Of a DNA stretch of 64,000 bases, positions 52,101 to 64,000 are shown piece by piece. Numbering within the stretch: the first letter of the stretch is position 1; each line of letters begins with the position of its first letter. A model generated the notes under the pieces. That model was not told where the DNA came from and ran no database searches. It saw only the letters and a program-made list of their open reading frames with translations. Position numbers and translations under genes: made by a program. The stretch comes from Fratercula arctica (lineage: Eukaryota > Chordata > Aves > Charadriiformes > Alcidae), in NCBI GenBank assembly GCA_947846985.1, contig CANTUZ010000012.1:24328135-24392134 (forward strand). The letters run 5' to 3'.

Positions 52101-54097
52101 CTGACAACTCCGAAAAGAGATGCCTCTTACAACTACTCTAGAAAGGGATGAAATGAAAAAATCAAATGGGAAAACTGTAGGCTCATAAATGCAAGTCAGT
52201 TACTTTATCTTCCTTCAGAGACAAGAACAGAATTAAGTTCTGTAAAAACGTAAAGTCAGGACGTTTGTTTCTTAACCTCTTAAATGCTGTGACTTCTGTG
52301 AACATTATAAATGCTTACTCCAAAACCACCCATGATCTCTACAAGTGTCCTGCAAATTTTGTATCACTTCAGTATGTCTTTTATTTGCTATCCACAGCTT
52401 CTTTTACTAAAATGCCACTTCTTTGCCGAGCTCTCCTTTTTAAAAAGGATATCAAGATCAAAAAAGAGAGACTGGGAAAATGTTATCTGCATTCACTGGT
52501 CACAGCTCAACCACATGGAAAAAGTGTCTTGACTAGTTTTATTACTGTTGTTGAAATATTTGTACCTTCAGATCGTAAGCATTCTATGAGTAGGAAAGAA
52601 TTTTCAAATAAAAATAAAAAGAAAGTGGGTGTAAAGAAATTAGTCTTTATATCACAGTTACTGACTACTGCCACTTCTAAAAAACATTTGTGCAAACTAA
52701 GAGGCCTAATACTTCTTGGCAATACTGTATGGAATAAATAATGAATTACTCTTCAGCAGCTTTGATGTTGCACCTGTAAAGCCTCTGTAAATTATCAGTT
52801 GATACCAACCGATAAAATGAGAGAGACTCTTTAGTCATATTCTGCCTAATATTTGTTAGTCTTCTTGCATGTTAGTAAATACAAGTTGCTATTAAGCTGA
52901 TGAAAAAACATAGCTGTATTAATTTTCACACACCTTCATTCTAGCAGCAGCTACAGGTCACTGACCATAAAAGTATTAAAGGACTTAGAGCAGTCAGACA
53001 ACTCTACAGAGTGGATTCAAATAAAAAGACACCAGGAAAACTAGACTGCAAAGTCCAGATTCAGCTAACAGATGACAGAAAACTTATAATGTCCTTTCTC
53101 TATTAGACATTTTATTTCCTGTGTCCAATGTATTCTAATCTGAAAAGACCAGATTGTGCCATAAATATTGCCAAGTGTAGTAGGAACAGTCGTTACATTC
53201 ATCTCACAATAAAATTTGCTCATGATTTCAAATGAGCAAGCTTAAGTTCTGTATTAGAACAGAAGTTGTCAACTCAAAGCTTTGTAGTCTCATACTGTAT
53301 GTTTACTTATTTTCTGTATCAAATATTAACCAATAAAAAGGTGAAAATAATTTTAAATACTTGAGTTTAAATATAGTTAAATCATATTCTATCATACTGT
53401 CATTTTATAAACAACCTAGAAGAAAGGATTGGCCATGTGTAGCCAGACAATTATGTTTTTTTTAAACTCAGCTCCAATGAAGGAAGAAAATCCACAATTT
53501 AGGAGCTTAGTAATAGAATCATTCATCCGTTGAACGTATGTTTTAATTAGCAGTTGTATAAAGCAAAGACATATTATTAAAAGTTTCCATAGAAGAATAT
53601 ACCATTGTTGTGGTTCACATTGACTTAATATGTAACTGGCAACTATTGAATGTTATTGAATGAATTGCCTATGTCATCCAAACCTTTTTTTTTCCTAAAG
53701 CTTTTAACCAAGAAATTTTTATAAGGAACGAAGAAAAACCCAAACCTATTTTCAAACCCCTTTTCCAACACAGAAATATTCACTGACAGTCCGTGTTGTA
53801 AAACTGAAATCAAAGTGATCATATTGTCACTGTTCTATTTAAAAATGTAACATGGGCTAAGTGGAATGGTAGGTGTTTTCAAGCATGAGTAGAGTAAATA
53901 CACCTGCACTGACAGCTATGAGGAGACTGAAAAAAGAAAAACCAAAACAAAACAATCATAAGCCTCCCAGTAATGAAGCACATTTAATTCTTGAGAAAAC
54001 TATGCATATAATGATGCATGTTAAAAGACAGATAGGTGGTTATTGGGAGCACACAGAAGAATAGAAAAAGCATAACATACAAGCTTTAAACACTCAC

Positions 54098-54357
54098 CAT
54101 CTGAATTGGCTTTTTGTGAAGATCTCGTTCAGTCACCAACTTTTCTTGGTCAGTGACATAAAGGCCTTTTTGTGCCAGGGCTTGTATAACAGCATCATGA
54201 CCTAGGAGTGGTTTTGCAGCATCACTCTTGAGAATAAGGCTCCCAGCACGACAGTAGAGTTCTGCAGACAGCAGCAAGTTAACAACAGGTGGTTTAATGT
54301 GCTCCTGGTCATATTGGTCTGTGTAAAATGGTTCTCGTAGTTCTTCTGGAACATTTT
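54098..54357 (-). CDS. CAMSAP2: CAMSAP2 exon 2 (N-terminal region)
   Basis: This 260-bp exon encodes 86 complete codons after two bases that finish a Glu codon begun in exon 1 (phase 1). It begins (E)NVPEELREPFYTDQYDQEH and ends LHKKPIQM. The body includes PPVVNLLLSAELYCRAG, LLGHDAVIQALAQKG and YVTDQEKLVTERDLH, a segment almost invariant among vertebrate CAMSAP2 proteins and lying N-terminal to the CH domain. The acceptor is sense ttatag and the donor after the ATG Met codon is gtgagt, both strong. An uninterrupted ORF extends beyond both ends (to 54406 and to 54086), but the extra residues do not match the family and fall outside the splice sites. The in-frame Met upstream of the acceptor is intronic, so it is not a start codon. 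Confidence 0.97.
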
Positions 54358-56476
54358 CTATAAAGACAACAAAAAAAAGCATTGGTATCAGAAAGGATAC
54401 ATACAATATTAGGTTTTTTTTAACATGTATGAACTCAAAATTATGCTAAAGAAAGCATATTCAAGGAAAGGCCAGAGTCTTTACCAGATACAAAACACCG
54501 GGGAATATTGCATACAAATGTAACATTTGAACTATAAATAGAAACTTAAGAAAAATTAAAGAAGAGTTCCACACTGCAAAGGCCACACCAGAAGGCCAAC
54601 CTGTGGTTTACAGCATCATTACTTTAAAATTTCTTGGCTTCTCCAAATACATGCCCAAACATTCTTATTTTCTTTGGCATAACATTATATAGGTCAGACA
54701 TATAAAGGCAGAACACCACCCATTTAAACACAAAACTCTTTCTCTGTTACAGTAATAAAATGGAAAATTATATTTTAGCACAGAATAATTCAAGAAGAAA
54801 AGGGAAGCTTCCACTCAGCAGCCTTCTAGGTTTCATATATGCAAGAGAAATTTGATTACTATACTACTTATTTAAAAGGTCATGCATCACAGAATGATGA
54901 CAATCCAGCAGTTAAGCATAAATACATGGATGTTTTACTGGAATTAAAAAGAATGGAAAAAAAGGAAAAAAAAATTATCAGTTTCCTCCTGACAAAATGT
55001 TGAATTCTTATTTGCCTATTTGTGTTACCAACTTCTCTTAAAATCATGGCTTTTCTCCTTTTTTCAATGAATTGGCTTAGCACCCACAGAAAGCTATGCA
55101 AGATTTGTCAAATTTATGCTGAGTTTTTAACCACAAAATTAGCATTCCAAGACAGTCTAACAGTTTTTACATATACATTACACAATGCAATACAGTCAGA
55201 TTATAACTGTCTGCCACAAAAGTAATATTTATAAATTAATTAAATATGGTACTAGATCAGATGAAATTAAATCACCAGTGAAGTGGAAAATAACTCAGAT
55301 ATGAGTTTCAGACTTCACATTTCTAGACATATGCACTGCAAAATGCTCCGTTTTCTCCATGTAAGAATTTCGCTTTGCATTAGTGTAAAATTAGTTAAAC
55401 CAACAGAATTTATGGGATTAAGCGCATGTGATTCTTTTCCTGAGCCCAAATGAAAAAGCCTATTTAATTGCTACAAGGAAAAAAGTGAGTAGGAAAACAG
55501 TGATGCAACTCTGGGTTCCTATCCCCTTTGCCTTCAGCTGGATAAATGGCTAGACAAGGTTTGAAGCAGAGGGTGGAGTAAACAGCCCAATACGGGTGGA
55601 GTAGGAGAGAGAAAAAACAGAACATGCCATCACAAGATAATGACAGATTATCTTCTTCCTCATACATATTCTGTTGCAGCTCATGTGCTTCCATTATGGG
55701 CTTTGGAAGAAGCGCTTGCTGCCTCTTGCTGTGAAAGAAGATATGCATTACAGGGTGCAAAAAGAGAAAGAAATACTAACACATACTTTCTTAAATGTCA
55801 TAAGGATGGTAAAAAAGGATAAGATATTGCTTCTTATTTGCCAATTCAGAGCATCAAGGGGAAGAGAGGTATAGTTTATCATTTGCTTAAACCAGGAGCC
55901 TAAATTTGGCTAGAAATGCTGACAGCTCTGCTTTAGAATATAGATCAAAATATAGTCAGTAAAACTAACTTGCCCTTTCAAACGCAAGTCTAATGCCTAA
56001 CAACATTACTTTTTTTAGAAGAGAATAATAAAACTACTAACAAAAAAAATAATCTACCAATGTCAGGCAATGATATTGCAATCTTCACTTGCTACTTCTC
56101 AGCCTCACTTGCTGACTCTATAGGACCTACAGTCATCTGCTACTATAAAAAGCATTGATAATTAAGGAACACTATATAAACTGCTAGGTACCTGCTTCCC
56201 TAGGTATTATTTCCATCTATCTAAATTCTACCTGTCCTTCTTTCTTCTCCCTGTTTGTACATACGTTGACTATTTAAATATTAAGCTCATTATTTCTGAA
56301 GTCCCTCAAGATCCATCTCCACCTCGGTATCAGGAGCTCAATCCTCTTCATGACTTTACCCTATATAATTCCAAAAGCCAACTTTTAAAGCATCTTCACA
56401 CTATTTCCTCAAGCTAGAGAGGATTAGAAGGCATTTTTTGTAAATATCTCACAATGCACAGGCAGCAAATTCTGCC

Positions 56477-56565
56477 TTTTTTTTTTTTTGGGGGGGGGGG
56501 GGGGGGGGAAGACCCCCACCAAAAAAAAAAAACAAACAAACCCCAACCAACCACCCCCCCCCCCC
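56477..56565. repeat. Compound T13-G19 / A12 / C12 homopolymer block
   Basis: T13 and G19 are followed, after a 12-nt spacer with C5, by A12, a CAAA/CCAA segment and C12. The halves are roughly complementary in composition. The minus ORF across it (Gly/Pro/Lys-rich) is an artefact. Confidence 0.9.
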
Positions 56566-59073
56566 ATTTTGAATCACACGGGAAGTTAGATGGGCAGGGG
56601 GCCATAGGGAGGAAGAGATAAAGCCATGTGTAATTTCTTAGAAGACCTAAAAAAGTCTCATTCCCATATGCGAAAATACCTCTTGAGGCAGGCGCAGTTA
56701 GCTACGCACAAACAGAAGTCACATACTCTGTTTTAGACTCACTAAAGACAGATTTCAAGCCTGAAAAACCTGAGCCAGAAGAGAAATACAAAGATAGGAA
56801 ACAACAAACCCATTGTCTGTCAATGAGTAATTTCTCATCTTCTGTACCACTGAAAGAGACCCTGAAGTGACAAGATAAGATGCAATAAATGCATTTATCA
56901 TGAAAGAACGATATCCACTACTGTGGGTTAATAATAAAAAGCCCCAATACACTAAAAAAAATAAAAAAAAGAAGATAAAGATTATAACTATCAAAGGCAA
57001 ACAGAATTATTTATAAAGGATATTTCTGCTTCTGAAAAATACAGCAAAAGACAAAGTGAGATGTATGCCGTTTCTTTTACTTCATTGACGTTCACAAAAA
57101 TAAATCTGGAATAGAAACTTATTGTATTCATAAAAATAAAATAAAAAAATAAATTTGTTGGAGAAATAGAATATAGAAACAACATGCTAGGAAGAGAAAC
57201 TGTGACTACAGACATAATCTGAATTTATAAAAACAAAACCAACAAAACATGTGAAGGCATACAAATAAGGAATCCCTGCTGTAACAAGATCAGAAGTCTC
57301 CACAAAAATTCCCGTCAAGAGTTCCCTTTGCACAGACAGAAACACATGCACTTTTCCCCATTTATAACGTGTATCAAATTGTTTGATATCAGAGTAGATC
57401 TCAATAGAAGATTAAAACTGTGTTCCCATTTTTGTTACAGTTCAAAAAAAAAAAAAAAAAAGGCACAGCAGCTAGACATAGAGGAAACTCTTCCTGTTAC
57501 TGATCTCAAAACAACAGCCCTTCCAGAATCGGCACTGCCTCTGCAGTCCTGCGGAGGGGAATTTCAAGGCTACATCCAGTTCTCAGCAGATTACCAGAAC
57601 AACCGACAGGGACAAAGCCTTTATTAACAATTCTGGCAGGATTGGAGATTGTTAAACAGCTCTGTTAGAGGAAAATCTTAAAACCAATCCCCAATACATG
57701 CATTTTACCAGTCCATTTCCTTTGCCCAGCTGACAAGAGCCTTTCAAGATTAAACGAACAGTTTTAAAATAAATAATGTTGCTGCAAATACTGCCATATG
57801 AATTCCTCCTTTGGAAAAACTTACTTGTGTTACTGTGAAAAGTCTACACTTTCTTTAAAACCCAAAATGTTTTTTTGTAAAGTTTCCAGACTTCCACACA
57901 GATGAATGCAATCCTTTGAGTGACATGACTATTGAGTTTTTCACGTTTATAAGAGTGAAGAATTCCACCTTTATGAATGTTTGTATTATGGAAGTCCAAA
58001 ACCTTAGAAGTTTTTGTCAACAATGTCTTTTTTTTTTTTTTTTTATTCCTAAGGATAACATAAATAATTTAAAATACTTCACCATGGGCTTTCTAGTTAA
58101 AATATAGACCATTTTTGGGAGCCACAAGGCTACATTAAGCCTCAGCCTAGAAAACTTACATCTCTACAGGTTACTGACGTCAATCAATAAAGACACTAAG
58201 AAAAAAACCCAATATTTGTAAAAGACTAAGATTTAATATAGAATTATCTCATGAAAATTCTGACTAATACCTTTAACCACTTCCTAGTGCAAACCAATAG
58301 ATGAATTTATGCCAAATCTTAATGGACTCAATTACTTGACATTCTTCTGCAGATCAGCAAAGGTATGCTTTTGCCATAAGGTAAAGTGTTAAGTTACTTC
58401 CTCCAGACTCCCACTTGCCAACACAGGTTCTGGTGTCACATTTGCCATTTGGGCACAAGAGAGCAGAGCCTGTATAGAAGTCAAGAGTCGGAGGACTGAG
58501 AACAGGCCAGAGAAGTGTGATTTATATTATTATTTGCATTTGATAAATTTTTGTAGTTGCCTCGGTAGAAGGGGGAGATATTTCAATTTGCTATTTTATA
58601 TTGGAGAAACCTTCAAGGACTCTGACGAGTATTCCAGGTTTAAGATTTACAGCAGATTAGTAATCCATGGATCAAACTGATGCTACTGAAAAAAGAAAAA
58701 TGATGAAACAAGACTTTTAATCAGGAAGTGGGAAATGAAATGCGACAGTTAATATTAAAAAAAGAATTTTTACTTTTTGGTTTGTTGAATCAGTCCGCCA
58801 CTTACATTGCTCTTGGCTAGCAGGCAGTAAACCATGCTCCTGCCTAGGGGCAAGTATCTAAAAGGTCAACCTCTGTAAGTTTATGCCAGACAATTTCAGT
58901 ATCACAATTCTTAATTTTGTCCACCTAACTAAACTGAACTTGAGAGATTCTTGGATTTACCATCACAGAAGTACCATGAACGAACAGACCTGACCCTCCC
59001 ATCTCTAGATGCCACAAAAATAGACCATTATCCACTGCTTTGACAGCAGTTCTGCACGTAAGGGATTTCTTAT

Positions 59074-59133
59074 TAAAAAAACCCAACCAAAAACAATAAA
59101 AAAAACCCAACCAAAAGCCAAAACACAAAAACA
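59074..59133. repeat. A/C-rich low-complexity tract (CCAA/AAAC units)
   Basis: The units aaacccaaccaaaaa occur twice about 25 bp apart, giving an imperfect tandem duplication. Minus-strand ORFs rich in Phe/Gly/Trp over this tract are artefacts of composition. Confidence 0.8.
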
Positions 59134-59194
59134 TCCAAGGAAAAAACATGCACAAGCTCTACCTTCATAGCCCACCCAGATTTCAGTTACATTT

Positions 59195-59300
59195 TGAGCA
59201 CTGAGAATCACATAAGAAATGCTCTACTGGCTCACACTAATTATCTATCCCATCCAATATTCTGCTTTCAGTAGCACGACAGGAAGCGCTACTCACAAAG
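59195..59300 (+). repeat. Probable ancient amniote interspersed repeat
   Basis: The stretch cacataagaaatgctctact, ggctcacactaattatctat and cccatccaatattctgcttt follows the pattern of a widespread sauropsid repeat with 'cataagaa..gccatactggatcagacca..ggtccatctagtccagtatcctg'. I cannot name the family with certainty (possibly SINE- or LINE-derived). The overlapping minus ORF is a shadow. Confidence 0.45.
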
Positions 59301-59941
59301 CATAGAGCATTTGTCCGGTAGGGGCATTTCCTACTAAAATGGGAAAGTTCAGCATCTATTTTACTAAAACCTGCATATTGATTCAGGTTTTGATAAAAAA
59401 GAGAATGACTTAGAATTAACCCTGGCAATAAAGGTATCAATTCTATTCGCATAAATGCCTTCAGAACTTATTTTTAGGAAAGGTAAGGAATAAGAAATAT
59501 AAAGATAATAGTATAGTTATAACCCCACCTCACTCAGCAAGCACCCTGATGACTGTAATCAAGTCAAGATATGATTTAAATAGTTGATGGAATAGGGCAA
59601 AAGATTGTTTCAGAAATGTAGAGATAAACATTTATTTCTTGAATTATTATAAGACTTTATGAACCAAAGAAAACTTTTTGCCAGCCATAGCTAGATAGAC
59701 ATGAGCTGACACAACTATTTCGTGTCTGGCTTACAGGTTCTTTTAGTTTAAGACTGCTTCTAATTGGAAAAAAAAACCAACAACACACACAAGCCACCAC
59801 ATAGGAAACAGCTAGAACTATACAACTCTTACATTAGGCAAATAGATTTAAAACACTACATTTCAACTCTGTAGCAAAAAGGTTTATTACTACCACCAGA
59901 TCCAGTAATAATGTATTGTCCAAGGGGAAAAAAAAAGAAAA

Positions 59942-59965
59942 GGGGGGGGCGGGGAGGGAGAAGGG
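59942..59965. repeat. G-rich tract
   Basis: G runs of 8, 4, 3 and 3 occur on the plus strand within a purine-rich segment (about 59925-59970). It is quadruplex-capable on the strand opposite to CAMSAP2 sense. Confidence 0.85.
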
Positions 59966-61614
59966 AAGAACTTAATCTATTCTTCTTGCAAAATCTTGAA
60001 GGCTTTTAATTCCCAGTCCTGTTTTCCAGAATGATCAGCAAAAACCTTCACTCAGAGCCCTGGGTTTACCAAAGCAAGTAGTTAAAAATTTTTAGTTTCA
60101 GGAGTGAAAATGTATCCAGATTTGCTCATTAAAATCTACCAGCAAGCTATAGAAATGAAATTACATAACATCTCACATCAAGAAGTGAGAAGTTCCTGAT
60201 TAACATCATATAAATACTCTTTCAAGTTTGGATGAGAGCCACCTTTAAAGTACCCCAACGGATTACCCTAAATCGCCAGCCGGGGGGAGTTAAAATATAT
60301 CTGCAGCAGTAACTGCAATGATGGTCAAAAATATAGAAGAGAAACCAAGTACAGGTAGAAGAAGAAATATATTTCATCTCATCGCCTGCCACAGGTGAGC
60401 ATTTGGCTATGGTCTCTTCGTCAGATCTGCTACATTCTGCAGACAGGCACTTCAGCTGCAAAGACAAATAGGCTCAGAATAGGTTCAATGACATGCAGTC
60501 ACTGAAAGAACAGATTATAAACTACCCAACCTGAAGTCTACCACGTAGTAAGAATCCTGACAACTGTTAACTAATTAATTCACCTTCCTGTACTTTTGTA
60601 CATGCGATCTACCACCTCAGATGACTCTGTCAAACCTAATAGATCCAGAAGCTCATACAATTTTATTTATTTTAAGAAGTGATCTACGGTCAAACCATGT
60701 CCTAAATGTGTTATACAGAAAGGAGTGATAGGATCAACTTCTAAGTAGACCATCTCTGTAGATGATCAACTGATTTTAGTAGCACTGACCAAAGTATCAA
60801 TTTGTCAGCAACTATTTTAGAGAGGTGATGGAAAGGAATCTATTAAAAAAAAATTCCTCGCAAGAATCTCAAACATTTGCTTTTATACTCCAAACTCTTG
60901 TGCAACTTCTGCTAGCTGCCATACTAGGTAAAAGTAAAGAAATTAGGTCTGCGAGGAAAACATTAAAAGATGTTGACTGTTGCAGGCCAGAACAGATGAG
61001 AGTATTTAGTTAAAACTTGTTTCTGTCAGATACACAATGTTCATTCCTCCCTTCATGGTTCTACCGGCAACATCTGCAAACAGCAGTAAGTAGCTGCATA
61101 TGAATTCTGAAAATATTAATCATCAGGAGAAAGCTACTTTTAAGTTTCTTGGGTAATGTTTAGCTGCAGATGATGCAATTTGTAATCTATTGCTTCAGAC
61201 ACCTATAAAGGATAAATGTAATGTTAGAAGATTGACGGACTATTTTATTTTGATTGCAAAACCTCAACAATGTTTAGGACAAACACTCAGACTTGTGCAG
61301 CTTTTATTAGGTTTTTTGTTTATTCCTGTCAAAAAAACCCCTCATGTTAAACCAGTGAAATTTATTACTGTAGCAGGATAATATGTTGTATGGATAGTAG
61401 AACAGCAACAGATTTAACTTGACTTTAAAATCATTCCCATAACTTTCCAGAAATTATACATGTCAGAGATAGTCTTAACTTATGAACTAAAAATTGGATG
61501 CAAAGCTGTCTGAAAAACAATTTTCCAAGAGTACTCAGAGGTGCCCTATGAAATGGGAAGAACATGTACTTCAAGGTCCAAGAATTAGTATTTTCATTCA
61601 TACTGGCTAAGGTT

Positions 61615-61875
61615 CTAGAGAAGCCATTCCAAGCTACAGAGGGATTGAAAGCATTTTGGAGGACAACAATATAATTCAAGATGATTGTGATAAGTGGAAG
61701 AAGTGGTTTGAAAATGGGCTGCAGTTATATAAGTATAGCTGCAAAGCAGGAACCTACAACTGTACGATTACAAGATGGGAACAACTGAGTAGGCAGCAGT
61801 TCTGCAGGGAAAGATATGGAGCTACAGTGAATCACAGACTGAATGAGTCAACAATTCTAGGCTGATGTAAAAATG
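61615..61875 (+). mobile_element. Ancient CR1/L3-like LINE fragment
   Basis: This fragment carries several hallmark blocks of L3/CR1 elements in order: gataagtggaagaagtggtt, atgggctgcagttatataag, gagtaggcagcagttctgca, then ggagctacagtgaatcacag and actgaatgagtcaacaat. The match is close for so old a family, but no open frame of useful length remains. It sits in intron 1, antisense to CAMSAP2. Confidence 0.78.
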
Positions 61876-62032
61876 ACAAACATCATATTCTACTGAATAA
61901 ATGAGAGTATTATTGGTTGGAAAAATGAAGTAATTTTTCAAATCTACCCTGTACTCATAAGGGTTCAGCCGGACCATTAGATCTAGATTTAAGTACAGAA
62001 TTCATGCAAAACCAACCACAGAAAAAATACAG

Positions 62033-62095
62033 GGGAAAAAAAACAACAAAAAGCAAACAAACAAAAAACCCAAAAAACAAACCACAACAAAAACA
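62033..62095. repeat. A/C-rich low-complexity tract
   Basis: This consists of mixed CAAA, CAAAA and ACCC units. Overlapping minus-strand ORFs with Phe/Cys/Leu-rich, membrane-like sequence arise only from this composition. Confidence 0.8.
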
Positions 62096-64000
62096 GAGTC
62101 CAAAAAAACTTGACTTACAAAAATAAAGTTGGAAAAAGTATGTTTTGTCCACACAGCAGAACAGAGAGGAGACACTCTTTTTATTACGTGGAAAGTGTTA
62201 TAAAGAGGTAAGGCACCCACCATTCTCAGATCCACTGCGAATAGAAGTAATGGGTTTATAGTGTAGCAAAAGACATCAAGATTATTATGCTGTTCTAACA
62301 TCTAGAGATAAATAAGGATTCAAACTGACTAGCAGACTTACCATGGAATCTGTAATTACAGATTTTCAAAAAACAGGCTAAACAAACATCTGTCAGGAAC
62401 GATGTATATTTAGCTCAGCCTGTCCTTAGGATGGTGGATGGACAACAAATTTTCCAGCCACATTTTCTATGACTATAGTAGGGTGAGAAGACAAAAATTT
62501 CACACTCCAAAATAATGAAATCCACTTCTGTTGTTTTAGAAACAGAAAGGATACAGAGCAACACAACATCAAGACCTTTTTAAAATTATTCCTATGAAGT
62601 AGGTCCCATTATACTTTTAAGTTGAAGCATGTAACACTAATACAGTTCAAACACTCCTCTGGAAAGCATTTTTTCTATACAGAAATGGTTAAATCGCAGC
62701 ATTGAGAGTTAAAGCTGAAATTTTACGTTTGCAGATTTAATTTCTAAGGTCAAACAATTCCGCTTTCATACTTCACACTTTTTTTCATTTTTTCCCCCCT
62801 TTCAGTTACTGTAAGTTGTGTCACTTAAATCATTTGCTTATTACAGAACATTTAACCTGACCCCTCCTAACACTGACATTTTCTTGCAGCAAAACATCAA
62901 GGCACAAAATCCTACACTCCCTCAACACTTAAATATGAATGCTGTCTTCAATTAGTATTTCTTAAAAAATTCTTCATACAAGATGTCTTCAACATGACTA
63001 TTAGTATACTCTTACTCTTGTAAGACACCTTACTAATAAGCCAACTTACTTTGACTTCCCTGTGTTGTGGGCCAGACTCCATTCTTGCAGCCTCAAAGGA
63101 CAACAAAGGACAACAGCAATATACAATTGGTGTCTCAGTTTTTGGATGCAGGTATCAATCAGAAGCCACTACTAAATGTTAATGAACAGTACATATTTCA
63201 AAGTTCTTTTTTCAAGAGAGAATTCCCTTCACAACACCAAGCCAAGCTGCATCCACAATTTTGTTTGTACTAAAATATGCTTTTAAGAATGTGAAATATG
63301 CCTACTGAAAGATGTGCCCATTTGATTATATATTCTTCAATGGATATGTGATTGCAACAACTTATGCTTTTCATTAATCAAAATGAATGGCATTAATTCA
63401 TTTCAGAGAGGGTGGGGGGGAAAATCCTTCCCCAGCCCACTTAAGAAATTCCAACATTTCAGGGATTAAAAAAAGAAATGAAACGTGGCATCCATAAACA
63501 CACTAATCATTCTTTGTACAAATGTATATAGCAATAGTTAGAAGACACAACTGAGGTTGTGATCTACTCCAAAGACCTGAAATAATTTAATAAACCCAAA
63601 CTTCCTTCCTTCTTGGAAAAGGTGAAGGTCAGTTCTTCTGTTTCACTTCAAGTATAAAGGAAATGTTTGTATTGCAGACATGCAAGTCCTGTATACTGTT
63701 TTTTCCCTACTTCAGCCACACGCTCTTCTTTGAGGCTATTAGTGATACTGACCTAGTGGAAGAACCATGAGACCAGAAATACAACTGTGTACATTTACCT
63801 CTTTTCCTACTAGTACATTATGAGTATTTAGAGGCCAGATGGAGTGATTATCTCCTCTAATCATGTTTCATTTGTGCATCTCAGAACCACCACAGTCATG
63901 AGGAAAAAGATAAAGGATTTTGTTTTGGATCACACTTTCTATGGGAAGTAGCAGAGAAGCACCCTACAAGTTGCTTTATACATCCAGTAGAAACTCAACT

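Larger units (their letters stand above)
20998..54097 (-). other. CAMSAP2: CAMSAP2 intron 2 (about 33 kb)
   Basis: This very long intron joins a gtgagt donor to a tttgtag acceptor. Recognisable contents are an eroded CR1 3' fragment (about 28960-29160), an older CR1/L3-like reverse-transcriptase fragment (about 41130-41350), a TA/TG-rich microsatellite (31365-31420), several C-rich runs (29863, 41744, 45476, 49094), poly-A/T runs (A17 at 24679, A21 at 25891, T13 at 40788), and two more GC-rich blocks (22.1-23.5 kb and 35.3-35.7 kb). The longest ORF of the whole window (52265-52741, plus strand) is here but has no recognisable product. I see no exon, nested gene or RNA gene in the remaining AT-rich sequence, though weakly conserved regulatory elements cannot be judged without alignment. 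Confidence 0.85.
1..64000 (-). other. CAMSAP2: CAMSAP2 gene body, partial (intron 1 to intron 7)
   Basis: The whole window lies inside one minus-strand gene. Six exons, at 54098-54357, 20836-20997, 20084-20167, 13535-13567, 9302-9443 and 5952-6091, are collinear and in frame with the N-terminal part of CAMSAP2 as I know it from vertebrates. CAMSAP proteins bind and stabilise free microtubule minus ends in the cytoplasm, using an N-terminal calponin-homology (CH) domain, central coiled coils and a C-terminal CKK domain. Only the N-terminal region and most of the CH domain are encoded here. CAMSAP2 is chosen over its paralogues because exon 7 reads KETMSLADSLYNLQLIQEF and ends LYAASSIK, where CAMSAP1 and CAMSAP3 differ at several positions. 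The ATG exon is upstream beyond 64000 and the remaining exons are downstream beyond position 1. Exon numbers assume a single upstream coding exon, as in the human gene. Confidence 0.95.
54358..64000 (-). other. CAMSAP2: CAMSAP2 intron 1, 3' portion
   Basis: This is about 9.6 kb of AT-rich intron ending in a pyrimidine-rich acceptor (sense ...gttgtctttatag). I found no exon resembling the expected first coding exon, no CpG island and no promoter-like sequence, so transcription starts to the right of the window. It contains an ancient CR1/L3-like fragment (61615-61875), a probable older interspersed repeat (59195-59300), A/C-rich tracts near 59.1 and 62.0 kb, homopolymer runs (A18 at 57444, T17 at 58028), and the compound T/G/A/C homopolymer block at 56477-56565. 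ORFs here are short and unrecognisable. Confidence 0.85.

Noticed and set aside
5952..54357. Assignment to paralogues CAMSAP1 or CAMSAP3
   Set aside because: Exon 7 (KETMSLADSLYNLQLIQEF, LYAASSIK) and the optional WFWKLVP segment fit CAMSAP2; the paralogues differ at these positions as I recall them.
61955..62301. Two minus-strand ORFs with Phe/Cys/Val-rich, membrane-like sequence
   Set aside because: Hydrophobicity arises from the A/C-rich low-complexity tract read in reverse; no initiator or exon context.
54358..64000. Possible first coding exon or alternative promoter of CAMSAP2
   Set aside because: No sequence matching the expected N-terminus, no CpG-rich stretch and no TATA/initiator context worth calling.
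1..64000. CRISPR arrays, tRNA/rRNA genes, operons, prophage or transposase genes
   Set aside because: None seen; the sequence is vertebrate intron with spliced exons, and no regularly spaced repeats or cloverleaf-like genes were recognised.

Overview
The window is a stretch of one vertebrate gene, almost certainly from a bird. The sequence is AT-rich (I estimate roughly 36% GC by eye), has no prokaryotic-style gene packing, and carries decayed CR1-type LINE fragments but no mammalian SINEs. Six short, spliced coding segments on the minus strand translate to a protein nearly identical to the N-terminal third of vertebrate CAMSAP2, a protein that binds the minus ends of non-centrosomal microtubules. 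A turtle or crocodilian is not strictly excluded, because CR1 and this protein are shared across sauropsids.

Layout, in the direction of transcription (right to left): the 3' part of intron 1 (54358-64000); exon 2 (54098-54357); a very large intron 2 of about 33 kb (20998-54097); exon 3 (20836-20997); a short intron; exon 4 (20084-20167); intron 4; an in-frame 33-nt microexon (13535-13567); intron 5; exon 6 (9302-9443); intron 6; exon 7 (5952-6091); and the start of intron 7, which runs off the left edge. All six exons have AG/GT boundaries, and the reading frame passes through every junction (exon 2 starts in phase 1, exons 3, 4, 5 and 6 start in phase 0, exon 7 starts in phase 1). Together they give 821 coding bases, about 273 codons. 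The start-codon exon, the promoter, and the exons for the rest of the CH domain, the coiled coils and the CKK domain lie outside the window.

The other ~98% is intron. It holds four recognisable ancient CR1/L3-like LINE fragments, one probable older interspersed repeat, homopolymer and A/C-rich low-complexity tracts, several G/C homopolymer runs, and a few more GC-rich blocks with chance-length ORFs that I could not identify. I see no second gene, tRNA, rRNA, CRISPR array or intact mobile element.

I found no evidence of an undescribed multi-gene system. The most informative signal is the 33-nt microexon encoding SPTKWFWKLVP directly before the CH domain. It lies behind a long pyrimidine tract with repeated TGC motifs, the typical layout of a neurally regulated microexon. 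Secondary leads are a tandem homeodomain-type motif cluster (15.7 kb), a hairpin with 13-nt identity to the miR-181 5' end (9.74 kb), and unexplained GC-rich blocks at 22.1-23.5 and 35.3-35.7 kb.
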